Positions 1 through 11,775 of a stretch of DNA of 25,885 bases are shown here, piece after piece. Location: the NCBI GenBank assembly GCA_036897625.1, contig JAYMTA010000629.1, positions 1 to 25,885 on the forward strand, in the 5' to 3' direction. The notes beneath the pieces were generated by a model. The model made no database searches and was not told the DNA's origin. It was given only the letters and a program-made list of their open reading frames with translations. Source of the DNA: Pelargonium cotyledonis. Lineage: Eukaryota; Streptophyta; Magnoliopsida; Geraniales; Geraniaceae. The position numbers were made by a program, and so were the translations under genes. Position 1 is the first letter of the stretch. Each line of letters opens with the position of its first letter.

Positions 1-72
1 TGGGCTCGTCGGCTCAAGTTTTGGCCGGGGGAGATGATCGGAGATGGAGGCCAAACGCCAGATCTGTTCCAT
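1..72 (-). CDS. possible 5' end of a gene running off the left edge
   Basis: On the minus strand an ATG at 72-70 opens 24 codons without a stop up to the window edge. The peptide begins MEQIWRLASISDH. The start has a good plant context (A at -3, G at +4) and lies just after an AT-rich leader. This stretch is much richer in G and C than the DNA to its right, as expected where an exon meets a promoter. I recognise no domain in so short a piece. It could equally be a chance open frame, or untranslated leader of a transcript in either direction. Confidence 0.25.
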   Translation of the reverse strand, partial: MEQIWRLASISDHLPRPKLEPTSP

Positions 73-1554
73 TTATTATTATTATTTTTTTTCATTTTAA
101 ACCATAAGGACCTGTTTGGAAAGGGTATTTTGGTCTTCTTAACTCAGTGGATGGAGATTTGAATGTAACAGTTAACAGAAAGTTCGAGTAATTTATCCTA
201 GAGACTACAGAGAATCTCGTAGCCATAGCCATAGCCATGTCATCACTCTCACATGTCTCCTCTTCCAATCATTGTTTTTCTCTCCTTATTTTATTTTATT
301 TTATTTTAAATCCCCCATTATTTCCGGCTCGACAGTTATGTTTCTTGTACTTCAGACAATCCTTCTCTTTTTACCATTTTAGCACCCTCCATTTCACGTT
401 ACTACCAATATTGTCCTTCCTGTGGTAAGGTTATTTTCGTAAATTCATTTCTTACCCGTTACCTCCGGAATTTCATGCACTCACCAGCCTGTCTGTTACA
501 GTATTATCAATGCAAAAACACACACAAGCAACTTCACGCAAAATAAATGACAGCCAGCACAGGTTTTGTAAATCTGAAATATTATATTTTGTGTGTAAAA
601 TTTGAAATAAGACAGTACCATCTTTTTGACATAAAATACAACATTTTGATTTATTATTTGGTTTGAGATAATTGTATTTATTATTGGGCGGCAATTTGCC
701 ACTCAAACCATCACCACACAAGTGATATTACGCATTTGCAAGTCGTTTCTACTATACAAGTTGTCGGTTGGTGTGGACAATTTGTATGCGCTGTGAATCT
801 TGATCACGTCAGTTGAACGTTATTTGAGCATTGCTAACACGAGTACAAGTGTGCAACATGTTTTATAATTGTAGCACATAGTACAACACGAACAAAATGT
901 GTCAATGAACACATGCAAAACACGATAACTAGAAGACTCGTGTTGATACGAGACACGACTCAACACACTTTGCATGTTGGAATTAACACGCTTGATGCGT
1001 ACGTTGTATTATAGATACTTTACGATTACATTATAAAATGAGTGTATCGTGTATCACTAAACGATGAATTACTACGTGCATTCGAGTTAAAGCTCGATCT
1101 CATGTGCGTGTGCTTCTCATGATTTGATCAATCATATGATTGCGTCATATGATTTTTAGGCAACATATATTGACTATGCACCAACAATGTACACTAACAT
1201 CTACAGGAGATTAGCCAAAACCACCATGACTTTCTCATTACTGAGACTTCTATTTTTAAGAAAATAATATTATATTTTCCATTGTAGTTCCTAGATGAGA
1301 TGAGAGTTACGTATGCAAATATAAAATTAAATAGTTTATTTTCACAAATTTAGTATCATCTTATTTATCACGACTAATATTTTGATTACAAAATCATGGC
1401 TAATATATACTGTACACGCATCTATATATGAGTGCACAACAATTAGCTCCGCAAAGTCGTCATAGAAATTTTTATCTAATATTATTAATTAGTCCCTATA
1501 ATAGTCCTTAATTTAGAGTCTTGTACCTTTTCTTCTATCAATTATCTTAGAATA
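73..1554. other. AT-rich intergenic region
   Basis: No convincing coding sequence is present; the open frames are short and low in complexity. The triplicated hexamer AGCCAT is at about 221-238. Between about 820 and 1010 the sequence is crowded with ACAC, CACGA and GTGT words. These resemble the element in intron 11 of the MEI2-like gene, so this may be a degraded relative. I see no promoter element I would stand behind. Confidence 0.5.
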
Positions 1555-2421
1555 AAGCACCAAAATGGTCATTGTACTATTAAAAATGGACCAAAATAGT
1601 ATCTTTACTTTAAAATAACCAGTTTGGTCCCTGTACTATCAATTTTTGAACCAAAGTAGTCCCCGCAGTTAACTTTCGTTAAAATGACAGTTAATTCGCC
1701 AGAAAATTCATATTTTTGACAAAAAATTCATTTTTTGTTTTTTCGAATAGTTCATATCTTCGCCGAATAATTCAAGTCTTCATCGTAAAATTCATTTTTC
1801 TCGGAAATTCATATTATCTCAGAAAAACTCATATAACTGCTGGAAAACTTATATCATCGTCGAAAAACTCATATTTGTTCATATCTTCATCAAAAACTTC
1901 ATATTATTGCTGGAAAATTCATATCATCGCCGTAAAACTCATATTATTGCTGGAAAACTCATATTTTCCAGTGATGATATGAATTTTCCAGCAACAATAT
2001 AAAGTTTTCGATGAATATATGAACTTTCCGGTGATGTAATCAAATAAATCAAATATAATATAATATTCATTTTAATTTTATAAATCAATTAAATATTTCG
2101 GCAACAATATGAATTATAAAAAAAAATTCGGTGATGATATGAATTTTCGGCAAAAATGAATTATCCAGTTAAAATAAGAATTTTTCGATTAAGATATGAA
2201 TTATCCGGCAAAGATATGAATTTTTTGGCAAAAAAAAAAAAAGAATTTTCCAGCAAAAATATGAATTTTCCGGTGAATTAACTGTCATTTTAATGGAAGT
2301 TAACTGCGGTGACTACTTTTGTTCAAAAATTGATAGTCCATGGACCAAACTGGTTCATTTTAAAGTAGATAAACTATTTTGGTCCATTCTTTATAGTACA
2401 TGTACTATCTTGGTACTTCAT
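1555..2421. mobile_element. foldback (long terminal inverted repeat) non-autonomous DNA transposon
   Basis: The left arm (about 1555-1701) and the right arm (about 2272-2421) are inverted copies of each other over some 145 bp. Both contain GGACCAAAATAGT, ACCAGTTTGGTCC, ACTATCAATTTTTGAAC and AAAATGACAGTTAATTC in the same order when the right arm is reverse-complemented. The interior is made of degenerate units of about 24 bp built on GCTGGAAAATTCATATCATC. The units face one way left of about 1963 and the opposite way to the right, so the whole element can fold on itself. About 60 bp of unrelated AT-rich sequence interrupts the right half near 2035-2095. No transposase is encoded. Long inverted arms around internal tandem repeats fit foldback or Mutator-like non-autonomous elements; the superfamily is inference, because I could not fix a target-site duplication. 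Confidence 0.75.
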
Positions 2422-3300
2422 TCATTATTTTATCAATTTTCCCTTACGCAATTTCTTAGAGCCATAATTATTCACAACTTTACATCATTAAACTTCACTT
2501 TTTAAGTGTTACAAATTAATATACATATCAGTTCCGTATATGTATTATACGTTAAAAGAAAGAAAATAGAATGGAGATGCGTTAGAAGAAGGCTATACAA
2601 ATGAGACAAAAGTAACAAATATATACTATTTACATTTCACGCATAATTAACTTGTTAAAAATAAAGTAAATACCAATTTGAGACGACAACTCATGAGAAA
2701 CATGAAACTTATTTTTGCAACGAAGTGAGTATGATTTTTTAATTTTACCATCCACACTTTTAATTTTATCAAATGTCCTCTGCGTTTGGTTTGAGTTTCA
2801 AGTCACAAAAAATTAGCTTATTTTTTGCTTTCTCATTCTATACTAGACTAATATTATATGTACAAAATTTTGTATAATATTTTTTGTTTACAAAATGATA
2901 TGTCAAATAAAGAGACATGTCACATCAATTCCTCTATTAATGAGCTGATCAAGTTACAATACGCCACGTTTATAGTAGATCTTATAAACTGAACGTTCTG
3001 CGCCAAATTTTTATGAGAGAGTATTGATATCGAATATGTCAGATTATTATTAATTTAAATTTAATTTTAAATCATAAAATATGAAAATATATATATGCCG
3101 TACAAAATATTACGTTTCGGTACAAATTTGAGATATATAACATTTTTGTTGATAATGCTTGGCAGTGCCAGCATGGCAGAGAGGAGACATGTAGATACCA
3201 ACACAGCCCAACCAACAAAGACTTCCATTTGCCTTCACTGAGACCACACAACAGATCGGGCACGTAACGCCGTTAAAACGGTTAACGTCCCCAATGTCAT
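2422..3300. other. intergenic region upstream of the MEI2-like gene
   Basis: AT-rich, without a credible coding frame. It must contain the promoter of the MEI2-like gene. TATA-like strings occur at about 3088-3095 and 3131-3139, but both are far from the pyrimidine-rich leader starting near 3335, so I assign neither. The base composition turns richer in G and C from about 3160 onward, which fits the approach to a transcription start. Confidence 0.4.
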
Positions 3301-3439
3301 GATCTCGTGTTTGTAGGAGCCAATCTCTGCTTTGTCTCTCTTCTCCTTCTTCATCTTCTTCTTCTCCATCACCACCACCACCACCACCACCATCCATCGT
3401 TCTCTTTCTCTCTGGCGAGAGCGCTAGCAGTCTCGCCGG

Positions 3440-3527
3440 GAACTCCATACATTCCGGCAGGAGAGGAGCTCCGGACTTCGAGAGAACTCCATACATTCCA
3501 GCAGGAGAGGAGCTCCGGACTTCGAGA
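3440..3527 (+). repeat. 44-bp tandem duplication in the MEI2-like leader
   Basis: 3440-3483 is repeated at 3484-3527 with a single difference (CCGGCAGG versus CCAGCAGG). The unit runs from GAACTCCATACATTC to CTCCGGACTTCGAGA. Near-identity indicates a recent duplication. Confidence 0.9.
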
Positions 3528-3547
3528 GAGAGAGAGAGAGAGAGAGG
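3524..3547 (+). repeat. (GA)n microsatellite
   Basis: About 12 GA units directly follow the second 44-bp copy. GA/CT runs are common in plant leaders and core promoters. Confidence 0.9.
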
Positions 3548-3617
3548 AAACTTGTGACTGGATTAATTTTTCACATAAAAAATAAGGGAAAGAGGAAGGG
3601 AAGGAGGTTAACGTGGA

Positions 3618-3680
3618 ATGCAGGGAAAAAGGAATCAAAGCAGCTTTGGAGGATCTTACACGGCACAGATGCCTAGATGA
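3618..3680 (+). CDS. upstream ORF 1 of the MEI2-like transcript (20 aa)
   Basis: ATG at 3618 opens a 20-codon frame, MQGKRNQSSFGGSY to QMPR, ending in TGA at 3678-3680. It lies in the probable first, untranslated exon. Whether it is translated is unknown. An upstream ORF here would be expected to lower initiation at 4410. Confidence 0.3.
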   Translation: MQGKRNQSSFGGSYTAQMPR

Positions 3681-4330
3681 TCCCTTCTTCAATCTCACCT
3701 TGCCTTATGCCATAATTTATTCGATCTCCGCTTCGTTTAAATTCTCCATCACCTCGTTTCTCTTTCCCCACTCCTGCTCCAATCCGTCCCCACTTTCGAA
3801 AAGGAGGTTGGTCTCTGCTCTTTTCTATTTCCTCAATTGTTCTTGTTTTGAGCCGCGTGTCGTGTCTTCGTCTCGAGATCCATTTCGGTTTCTGCTGTCT
3901 CGATGAACTGAGCCTCCGTTTAGCTCAATTTTGGTGTTTCGTTTGAATTTTAGCGCCCTTTTGATTTTGAGTTCGGTTCTAGTTGTTGCTGGTGATCTCG
4001 TTGATCTACCTGGAAATTAGATTGCGGATTTGAAATTTATGAGAGATTTGCAGAATTTTCTGGCAGCAGGTGTAGAGAATTATGAACAGCCATGCCTAGA
4101 ATCTGAATATTAATGGCTTTTATTTTTTTTATTAATTGTAATGATTGATAGCTTCATAGCCGAGATCTTGAGTTGATACAAATGGTTACAGATTTATCGT
4201 AGCTTAGCTCAATATGGCTACTGGTTGCCTTGTTTTCATTATCTTTATCTGTAGAGCTAATTTGTAACTTTCCATTGCAGATTCGCTTCAGTGGAGGGAA
4301 AATTTTGAATTTTCAATTTGGTAAAGGTGT

Positions 4331-4390
4331 ATGTGTTTTGGTGGCTACCGCCATAGATGGCACTCTTTTGAATTTTTTCCCCTCCGGTGA
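4331..4390 (+). CDS. upstream ORF 2 of the MEI2-like transcript (19 aa)
   Basis: ATG at 4331 starts a 19-residue frame, MCFGGYRHRW to FFPLR, with TGA at 4388-4390, only 19 nt before the main ATG at 4410. It lies downstream of the leader-intron acceptor and should be in the mature transcript. A nested ATG at 4357 opens a five-codon frame (MALF, stop at 4369-4371). The short distance to the main start suggests translational control if the frame is used; conservation is untested. Confidence 0.35.
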   Translation: MCFGGYRHRWHSFEFFPLR

Positions 4391-4409
4391 ATAGATTGTG
4401 AGTTTCATC

Positions 4410-7400
4410 ATGCCATCTGAAATAATGGACCTGAAGCGTTTTTCCTCTTCATCTTTCTTCTCCGACGATGTTTATTTCCCCAGCGAGGTATTGATTGCAT
4501 TGACATTTTTATGTTTTATTGTATCTTTTTATTCGAGTAACCTCAAGGTTTTATGTATATTCAATTGATTGGGAACAGACTAAATGATTCAATGCAAGAT
4601 TGAGGAATTATTTTTTGGTTTCTCATTTCCCATCTCAATTGTCCTCATTCCCTTTTATTTTATACTTGGCAGAGACAGGTGGGGTTTTGGAAGTCAGACA
4701 CCACCTCCAACCACTATGGTCAGTATCTTTAAATTACACAATTATTTATATTTTACCTATTGGTCTGAAAAGTATAAATGCTGACATATTTGTTGTGTTT
4801 TTTTTTTGGTGATATTCTGGAAATGTATACTTAGTACTTATTTTATTTGGAGCAAATTGGTTATGTTTTAAAAATGTGAATCTGTGTGGAGGATTATCTG
4901 CAACCTTCTGGTTGTTTTGTGTAAATATAGTTCAAAACTGGAACTAGAAAAGGAAATTTAATCAATTACACTGGAGTCTGCTCTATATTTGACGCTTCTT
5001 AAGATTGGTTGTGGTCATTGCTCTTCTGGTTATGATCATTACACTGGCATGATCTTAGAAAACCTAAAAGGTATATGATAAATATATTATTAAGTAGATG
5101 TTCTGGCATTTCAGCTTTAGCAAAATTGGTACTGAATTACTCAACTTTTGTCAAGCTTGTCAACATTGAGTTATGATGAATTTTTGTGAATTACAATGAA
5201 TGCAAAATTGTGCATGGACTAGAGTTCTAAAACTTGGAGATTGGAACCAACTTTTTGAACTATGCCATCTTTGTTCTATTGCAGTAAATGCATTTTGTAT
5301 ACACAGAGGACTTAAACCTGATATTATCTTTTGACAGGCAGTGAGAAGCCAGTTGCATTATCTACTTTGGAGAAATTTATGCCAAAGGAAGGTCAAATAC
5401 TGAAATCCTTGGAACATTCTGAGTCTATACCGATGCATTATCCGAAAGTAAAAGTTTGCTTAGATAGGAATGCTGTGGGAGCAGAGAGAGCAGCTGACCG
5501 TTCCTCTACCATGTCGAGATCATTGGATCATGATGCCGTACAGCCAATGCCTTACTTTGCTCAAAGCAACAAAATTACTATGATGGGTGCTCAATATGAA
5601 AATAAACTCCTCTCAAGCTCATTTTCAGAGTTATTTAGTCGAAAGTGTAAGTCTCCTTATCCCTCACTACTTTTTTTATGTTTTTCAACAGGAGCTGGCT
5701 AATATGCTAGAACTGATCAGTCTGTCATACCCTATTTACATTGATATATGAATTTGGTTTCTAGTCTGTAGGTGTGTTACATACGACTACTGTTCACTAT
5801 ACTTAGATAATAACCCTGTCGCTTCATGTGCATTTTCTTGTGGCAGTGAGTTTGTCACCAAACAATGCTCCCTATGGCCATTCTGTTGATACTGTTGCCT
5901 CCCACCACGAAGAAGAGGAACCTATAGAATCCATTGAAGAAATTGAGGCACAAACCATTGGAAACCTCCTCCCTGATGAAGATGATTTGTTTTCGGGAGT
6001 AACTGAAGGGCTTGCATATATTATTCAGCCCAATTACGGAGATGATTTGGAGGAATTGGACCTCTTCAGCAGTGTTGGTGGAATGGATTTAGGAGATGAC
6101 CATTCCTCCATCAGACAAAGGAATTCAGAATTCCCTGGAGGAATTACTAACGGTCAGCTGGGTAGTTCATTAGCCGGAGAACACCCTTATGGTGAACATC
6201 CTTCAAGAACGTTGTTTGTGAGAAATATAAATAGCAATATTGAAGACTCTGAGTTAAAGACTCTGTTTGAGGTTTGTGCATCTCTTTTGTGTTGTTCAAA
6301 TTCATGTTATGTAATTAAATATTTCCTCATTATAGAAACTTCTTACCTCAAGTACAGCAATATGGAGACATTCGCACTCTTTATACAGCCTGCAAGCACC
6401 GTGGTTTTGTCATGATCTCCTATTATGATATAAGAGCTGCCCGAAATGCAATGAAAGCCCTTCAGAACAAACCATTGAAGTGTAGGAAGCTTGACATACA
6501 CTATTCGATTCCAAAGGTCAGCAAGTTAGAATTTATATATCATATTTCTGATATTGTATTTGCTTGTGGTGTCTTGTACATTCAATTGCTCTCAGAATAC
6601 CATAAATGTCCATATGATTATCATTATCTTCCCGAACTCTGTTTTTGTATATATTAATATAATTTGTTTCATCTATATGTTCATATATCTTGTTTCTTGA
6701 CTTCTTGCATTGTTTGCTTTATGTAACCAGGACAAACCTTCTGAAAAGGATATTAATCAGGGCACTCTTGTAGCATTTAACCTTGACACTTCTATTTCTA
6801 ATGATGAACTTCTTCAAATTTTGGGGGCCTATGGAGAAATCAAAGAGGTAGAATTTCTTCAAAATTCTCATCTTTGTAGTCAATCAGGAAAGGAGAACGA
6901 GATAACTAATATGACAGTTTATTCTTGTTCATGAAATACAGATTCGAGAAATCCCACATGGAAGTCGTAACATATTTATTGAATTCTATGATGTTAGAGC
7001 TGCAGAGTCTGCTCTCCATGGACTGAGCAAGAGTGATATTGCTGGGAAGCGGATTAAACTTGAACCGAGTTGCCCAGGTGGTGCTAGACGGTGAGCATGT
7101 TAAAATTATTTTCCATGTACATTCTTTGCAATGCTTATTTCAAATCAAGCCTTTGCTAAAATGATACTCAAACCTTAGTAGTTGAGGGCAAAATAGATTG
7201 TAGGGAAATAATACTTGTATTTTTAGGGTGTACATCTTATAAACTCATTGTTAATGTGTACCTAACTGATTTTCAATTTCTATCACATTTGTCTTTGGGT
7301 CAATAGCTACTTGGTCTGTTACTAAATTCTTTCTCCTCTTCCTTATCTTATTTTTCCCATCCTCTTGACTTTTTCTCTTGGCTTCAGTTTGGTGCAACAG

Positions 7401-10400
7401 TTTCCTTCTGAGTTGGAGCAAGTTGAAGATGGCTTTTATGTACAGCATAACAGATCTCCTAATAATTCTTACTCTGGATTCTCTGGTATGATTATTGCCG
7501 TATATATCTTTTCCCCACTGTATTAGATTCAGGAGCTACTTGTATCATCTTGTTTTCTCATAAAGCATTGTTAACAGGATTGGTTGGTCATGGGACAATT
7601 ACATCTACGGGCACTGATAAGGGAACCATGTTGGGCTTGCATTCTGCAATGCAATCCCATATTAGTCCATACCTGGAAACTGTTTTTCATCCAGGGATGT
7701 CCTCCAGCGTACCAAGCAACCTACCCTCTCTGGCGAGAGTTGAATCAGTTGGCAATCAATCTTGTCTCGCTGAGTCTGGCCACTCACAAGGAACGTTGAA
7801 ATTTGATATTCGAAACGCCCAAACTTTTAATCCTCACTCACTTCCTGAGTATCAGGATTGTTTGACTAACTGCAATTCTCCGGCCACCTTAACTGCAAAT
7901 ACCAATCATCGACCAGCAGATAGAATTGATAGCAGGCAAAATAGCAGAGTAAGCTCAAATGGGCATTCACTGGAACTAAATGATGGTATGTATCTTGGAT
8001 CTATGTTCCTTCTTTCCCTGCTAGCAAGAAACTGTGTTTTCTTAACAATGTTTCAGAGCTTGTTAATAACATAAATAAAGAAAATAAAACTTCCTAAATG
8101 ATAGTGAGTACTATGAATCCAAAGCTATGTTTTTCTCTGCACAATTTTTTGGAGTGTTTTTGTCCTCGACAGTTTTTTTAATAGGTATCTGCTCGTAATA
8201 TCTGTTTTTGCATGAGGGAAGGCTTAACCGTTGTTTCCTAGTAATTTGTATGATTCCTAGTTGCTCTCTTTATGTTTAACGATTCTTGGAATGGTGGGTT
8301 AAGTCAATTTTACTGTCTTGCTTTCTCAGTTTTTGTCTCTTCGGCAAATGGAAGTTGCCCTCTTCCTGGACATCATTATGCATGGAGTAACTCTTATCAT
8401 CCCCAGCCTCCAGGAGTGATGTGGCCAAACTCGCCTTCAGCATCTTTTGTAAATGGAATGTGGACTGCTCATCCCCCACCAAGACTCCACGGACTTCCTA
8501 GAGTACCATCTCATATGCTCAACACGGTTTTATCCACCAACAACCACCATGTTGGATCCGCTCCAGCTGTTAACCCTTCTGTCTGGGACAGGCGGCATTC
8601 GTATGCAGGGGAATCTCCGGAGGCTATTGGCTTTCACCCTGGTTTTATCGGGAAATCAAGAGCGTCTAATAACTCTCTTCATTCTATGGAACTCATATCT
8701 CGCAACATATTTCCTCATAGTGGTGGCAATGGAATGGATATGTCCATTCCTCCAAAGAACATGGGTTTCCAATCTCATCATCAGAGCTGCATGATGTTTC
8801 CTGGAAGAGCCCAAATGAATCCCATGATGAATTCATTCGATTCCCCTAATGAATGGGCTAGGAGCAGTAGAAATGAAGGTTCTAATCAGGCAGACAGCAA
8901 GAAGCAGTATGAGCTTGATATTGAACGCATAAAGCGAGGGGAGGACAACCGAACAACACTAATGATAAAGAATATCCCTAACAAGTACGTGTCTTTTCAT
9001 TAAAAAAAAAAAACATCTTCCATAGGCAAAGATATTCGTTTACTTTCATTTCTAAGTAAATTTGGCATCTGTGAGTGAGGTGCAATAGCTTATTCAGGGG
9101 ATTTTCAAAACTGGGCATGCCAAATTTTAGAAGGTAGAGGAGGTGGGCAATAGTTCTGTTGGACCTCTTTTCCACTACCTTAGATCCATAGTCCCATGAC
9201 AATGGGACCATTGCTTATTTTGTCAAGACTTATCAGATATAGAGAACTTGATTATTGTTACAATAGGAAGTTCACATTGTGATTTTCTTCATTTCTCTCT
9301 CTTTGTTTTGATGTTGACTCAATGTCTGTAATTTCAGGTATACGTCAAAGATGCTTTTGGCTGCAATCGATGAACGCCATCGTGGAACATATGATTTCCT
9401 TTATCTTCCAATTGACTTTAAGGTAGGTACAATCTATCCAATAGATGTTTCACTTTTAAGATGGAGATAAGGGGTTGGTGGAAAGCCAATATGTGTGTGC
9501 ACGTCTGGTGAAAATTGTTCGTGTGCAGCACGATTCAATACAAACACGACACGTTTAGTGACCGTGTTACGCAACCCAACACGAACACCACATGTTATGA
9601 ACACAAAATACTAATGTGACACTTTTAATATGGTAATTAAATGAGTCATGTAGAAATGACACGATTGACACCCACACGTTGTGTCACAAAACCACTAACT
9701 AATCGTGTCTGCATGTTGTGGAGGTCCAACACAAACACTATGCGATTACTAAACGTGTTGTGTTCTCCAACACATACATGACACGATTACAAAATGTGTG
9801 ATCTCAAACACACTAATTTCGTGTTTGTGTCACGACACATATTGACAGCTTCAACATAACCTATTTAACTTTAGTACATTTGCATCTCTATCTTTATTAC
9901 TAGTTTGATATTCAAATTTGCTGCAGAATAAGTGCAATGTGGGGTATGCATTCATCAACATGACTGATCCTTGCCAGATCTTTCCATTCTATCAGGTTTG
10001 TTTGTTTGTTGTAATTTGCAAGCTCTAAGACAATGGAAAATGTGTACCACGACCAAATGTAAATGAAACAAAAATCTTATTTATTTTGGTCAGGCATTCA
10101 ATGGAAAGAAGTGGGAGAAGTTTAACAGTGAAAAGGTTGCATCAATTGCATATGCTCGCATACAAGGGAAAACTGCCCTCATTGCCCATTTCCAGAATTC
10201 AAGCTTGATGAATGAAGATAAGCGATGCCGACCCATTCTCATCAACACTGATGGCCCCAACGCAGGCGATCAGGTAAAGAAAACATTGTTTGTAGCTCGT
10301 ATTAGCGCACATGTATTTTTATAAGAAATACCAACAACAATTGAAAACTCGAACCTGAAACTTAGAGGTAAACACGCGCCTTCATAAAACCATTTGTCAC

Positions 10401-10682
10401 AATGGTTGTTGGCATTAGCGTACTGATATTCAATTGGCTTCCCAAGCTCCATTGTTTTACTCCAAAAATTCTCCATTTGTAATTGCAAGATGCACCAACA
10501 CATAATCATTCTGTTGTATTTAGGTGCCTTTCCCAATGGGAGTTAACGTTCGAACAAGACCTGGAAAAACTCGAACTACCTCCCTCGAGGAGAATCGTTA
10601 CGGGAGCGCACCAAACTTGGTAACTGGTGAGGATTTTTCAAATGGAGACTCATCTTTGGCTTCTGGGAGGGACTCCGATTGA
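4410..10682 (+). CDS. AML5: MEI2-like RNA-binding protein (AML2/AML5 type), 14 coding exons
   Basis: Exons: 4410-4487, 4673-4718, 5338-5646, 5847-6271, 6358-6516, 6731-6847, 6942-7090, 7388-7485, 7578-7985, 8330-8984, 9338-9422, 9927-9995, 10094-10273 and 10524-10682. All introns are GT-AG, all phases agree, and the joined frame is 2937 nt (978 aa), a usual length for plant MEI2-like proteins. RRM1 is at residues about 264-339 (RTLFVRNI; RGFVMISYYD), RRM2 at about 350-421 (TLVAFNLD; NIFIEFYDVRAA), and the large C-terminal MEI2-type RRM3 at about 804-926 (TTLMIKNIPNKY; NVGYAFINMTD; EDKRCRPIL). The acidic motif AQTIGNLLPDEDDLFSG before RRM1 is typical of the family. The MPSEIMDLK start and ERQVGFWK suit the AML2/AML5 clade; the exact paralogue is inference. 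Family members bind RNA and act in meiosis and vegetative growth. Nothing in the frame looks broken. Exon 10 could use another acceptor near 8329, but the chosen one preserves frame. Confidence 0.93.
9480..9855. mobile_element. degraded inverted-repeat element with CACGA words in intron 11
   Basis: Intron 11 (9423-9926) of the MEI2-like gene holds about 375 bp packed with CACGACACG, GTGTTGTG, AACACAAACAC and their complements. The ends form an imperfect inverted repeat: GAAAGCCAATATGTGTGTG at the left, and CACATATTGACAGCTTC at the right, which reverse-complements to GAAGCTGTCAATATGTG. Short terminal inverted repeats on a small non-coding element suggest a hAT-like MITE; family assignment is inference. 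A similar but more decayed patch lies at about 820-1010. Confidence 0.5.
10310..10430 (-). mobile_element. possible tRNA-derived SINE remnant in intron 13
   Basis: On the minus strand, GGTTCGAGTTTTC (10355-10343) resembles a Pol III B box. About 40 nt upstream is a G-T-G-A-C-A-A-A-T-G-G string that could be a decayed A box. The spacing fits a tRNA-related SINE head. No clear poly(A) tail or target duplication is seen, so this may be chance. Confidence 0.25.
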
Positions 10683-11250
10683 GCCAGCTGCAAAATTTTG
10701 TGGGTACTACTAACCTTATAGGACCAAGTACTTTACATCCACCTCAATTCTTGTTGACCTATCACGGTGGATGGAAAGAAGAAAAGAAAACCACCTTCTG
10801 GTGTTTTTTGCTTACGTTTCCATTTTTTGAGTTCTACCCATTATATATTAAGGAGCATCAGGTGGATCTTCAAAGTTTTGGACGTCCTCGTCGAGTGCTA
10901 TATAACAAACACATGTATATTTCTAAGAGACATTTCAATGTGGCTTATGAAGGCATTCTATGCTCATCTTGTTTTTCCTTTTCCTCTCGTTTTGTTGTTT
11001 GTTCATTGTTTGAGTGGGAGAGCCCATATGTAAGTGTTGCGGGATGAAGTCAAGAGTTGTAGTCCTGGAAAGTAATGATATCTACAACTATTCCTCTCCT
11101 TTCTGAATTTGGATACCGCTATTTTTCATAGGCCATTTGATGAAATGATTACTGGGTAAATTCTATACAGCATGTGTGAATCACAAGCTCTAGACTAATT
11201 GACTAATTATATGTAGAATTAGGCCACCTATGGACCCAAATATTTATGTA
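10683..11250 (+). other. 3' UTR of the MEI2-like gene and convergent spacer
   Basis: After the stop at 10680-10682 the sequence has no further coding sense. I see no canonical AATAAA in the first 550 bases; plant genes often use variants, so the transcript end is unknown. The otubain gene's own end, at about 11455 on the other strand, bounds the spacer. Confidence 0.4.
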
Positions 11251-11476
11251 TTATGAGTTACCTTCAACTTTATAACATAATCCAACTAAACACGACTTCA
11301 CTGAGGCAAATATGAACAAAACTTAACGATGTGACATAATCTAATTACTTTGGCTTAGCAAATAGCAAGCAATACCTGAACTGAAAAAGATCGACCTATT
11401 CCAACACTGAATGTGGTTGCAAACTCAGGGCTAAAACTCAAGATACAAACAGAAGTAGGAGCATAAAGTTGAAGTT

Positions 11477-11482
11477 TTTATT
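11477..11482 (-). terminator. poly(A) signal AATAAA of the otubain gene
   Basis: TTTATT on the plus strand is AATAAA on the minus strand. It sits about 295 nt beyond the start of the terminal 3' UTR exon (upper end 11775). Cleavage would be expected at roughly 11450-11465. Confidence 0.55.
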
Positions 11483-11775
11483 GCAGCACCCATTGACAAA
11501 AGTTGACATTTTTTTTCTTTGTTCTACTGCACAATTTGAAAGATGATGATTAACACGAGGTGAGAATTGTCAAATGTTAAATTGGTTGACTGTCGATGAG
11601 GGTACAATTGTCCCAATTATGCAGAGTATGCAGTCACATTTGTGTTCCCCCACTTAGACATCTCAAAAGCGTTAAAGAGTAAGAACAGGTGTTCACCTTA
11701 TGGTATGCAAGTCCTGCCAATATAGATCCATCCACCTTCAGCAGCAATTTACCGGAAAGGGGCACTGTCGATGGC

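Larger units (their letters stand above)
3310..4409 (+). other. 5' UTR of the MEI2-like gene, with a probable leader intron
   Basis: The region shows usual features of a plant leader: a CTT/CTC-rich stretch (about 3336-3366), a CAC triplet run (about 3367-3395), a tandem duplication and a GA microsatellite. A good 3' splice site, TCCATTGCAG, ends at 4280. The leader therefore probably consists of a long first exon and a short exon 4281-4409 next to the start codon. The donor is uncertain; a GT at about 3807 is one candidate. Several upstream ATGs are present and listed separately. The transcription start is an estimate. Confidence 0.5.

Noticed and set aside
1716..1982. 88-codon plus-strand frame with repeated NSYY-like words
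   Set aside because: It is a reading of the 24-bp interior units of the foldback element, not a gene.
3369..3698. Minus-strand open frame with a tryptophan run
   Set aside because: It is the complement of the CAC repeat and leader of the MEI2-like gene; low-complexity shadow.
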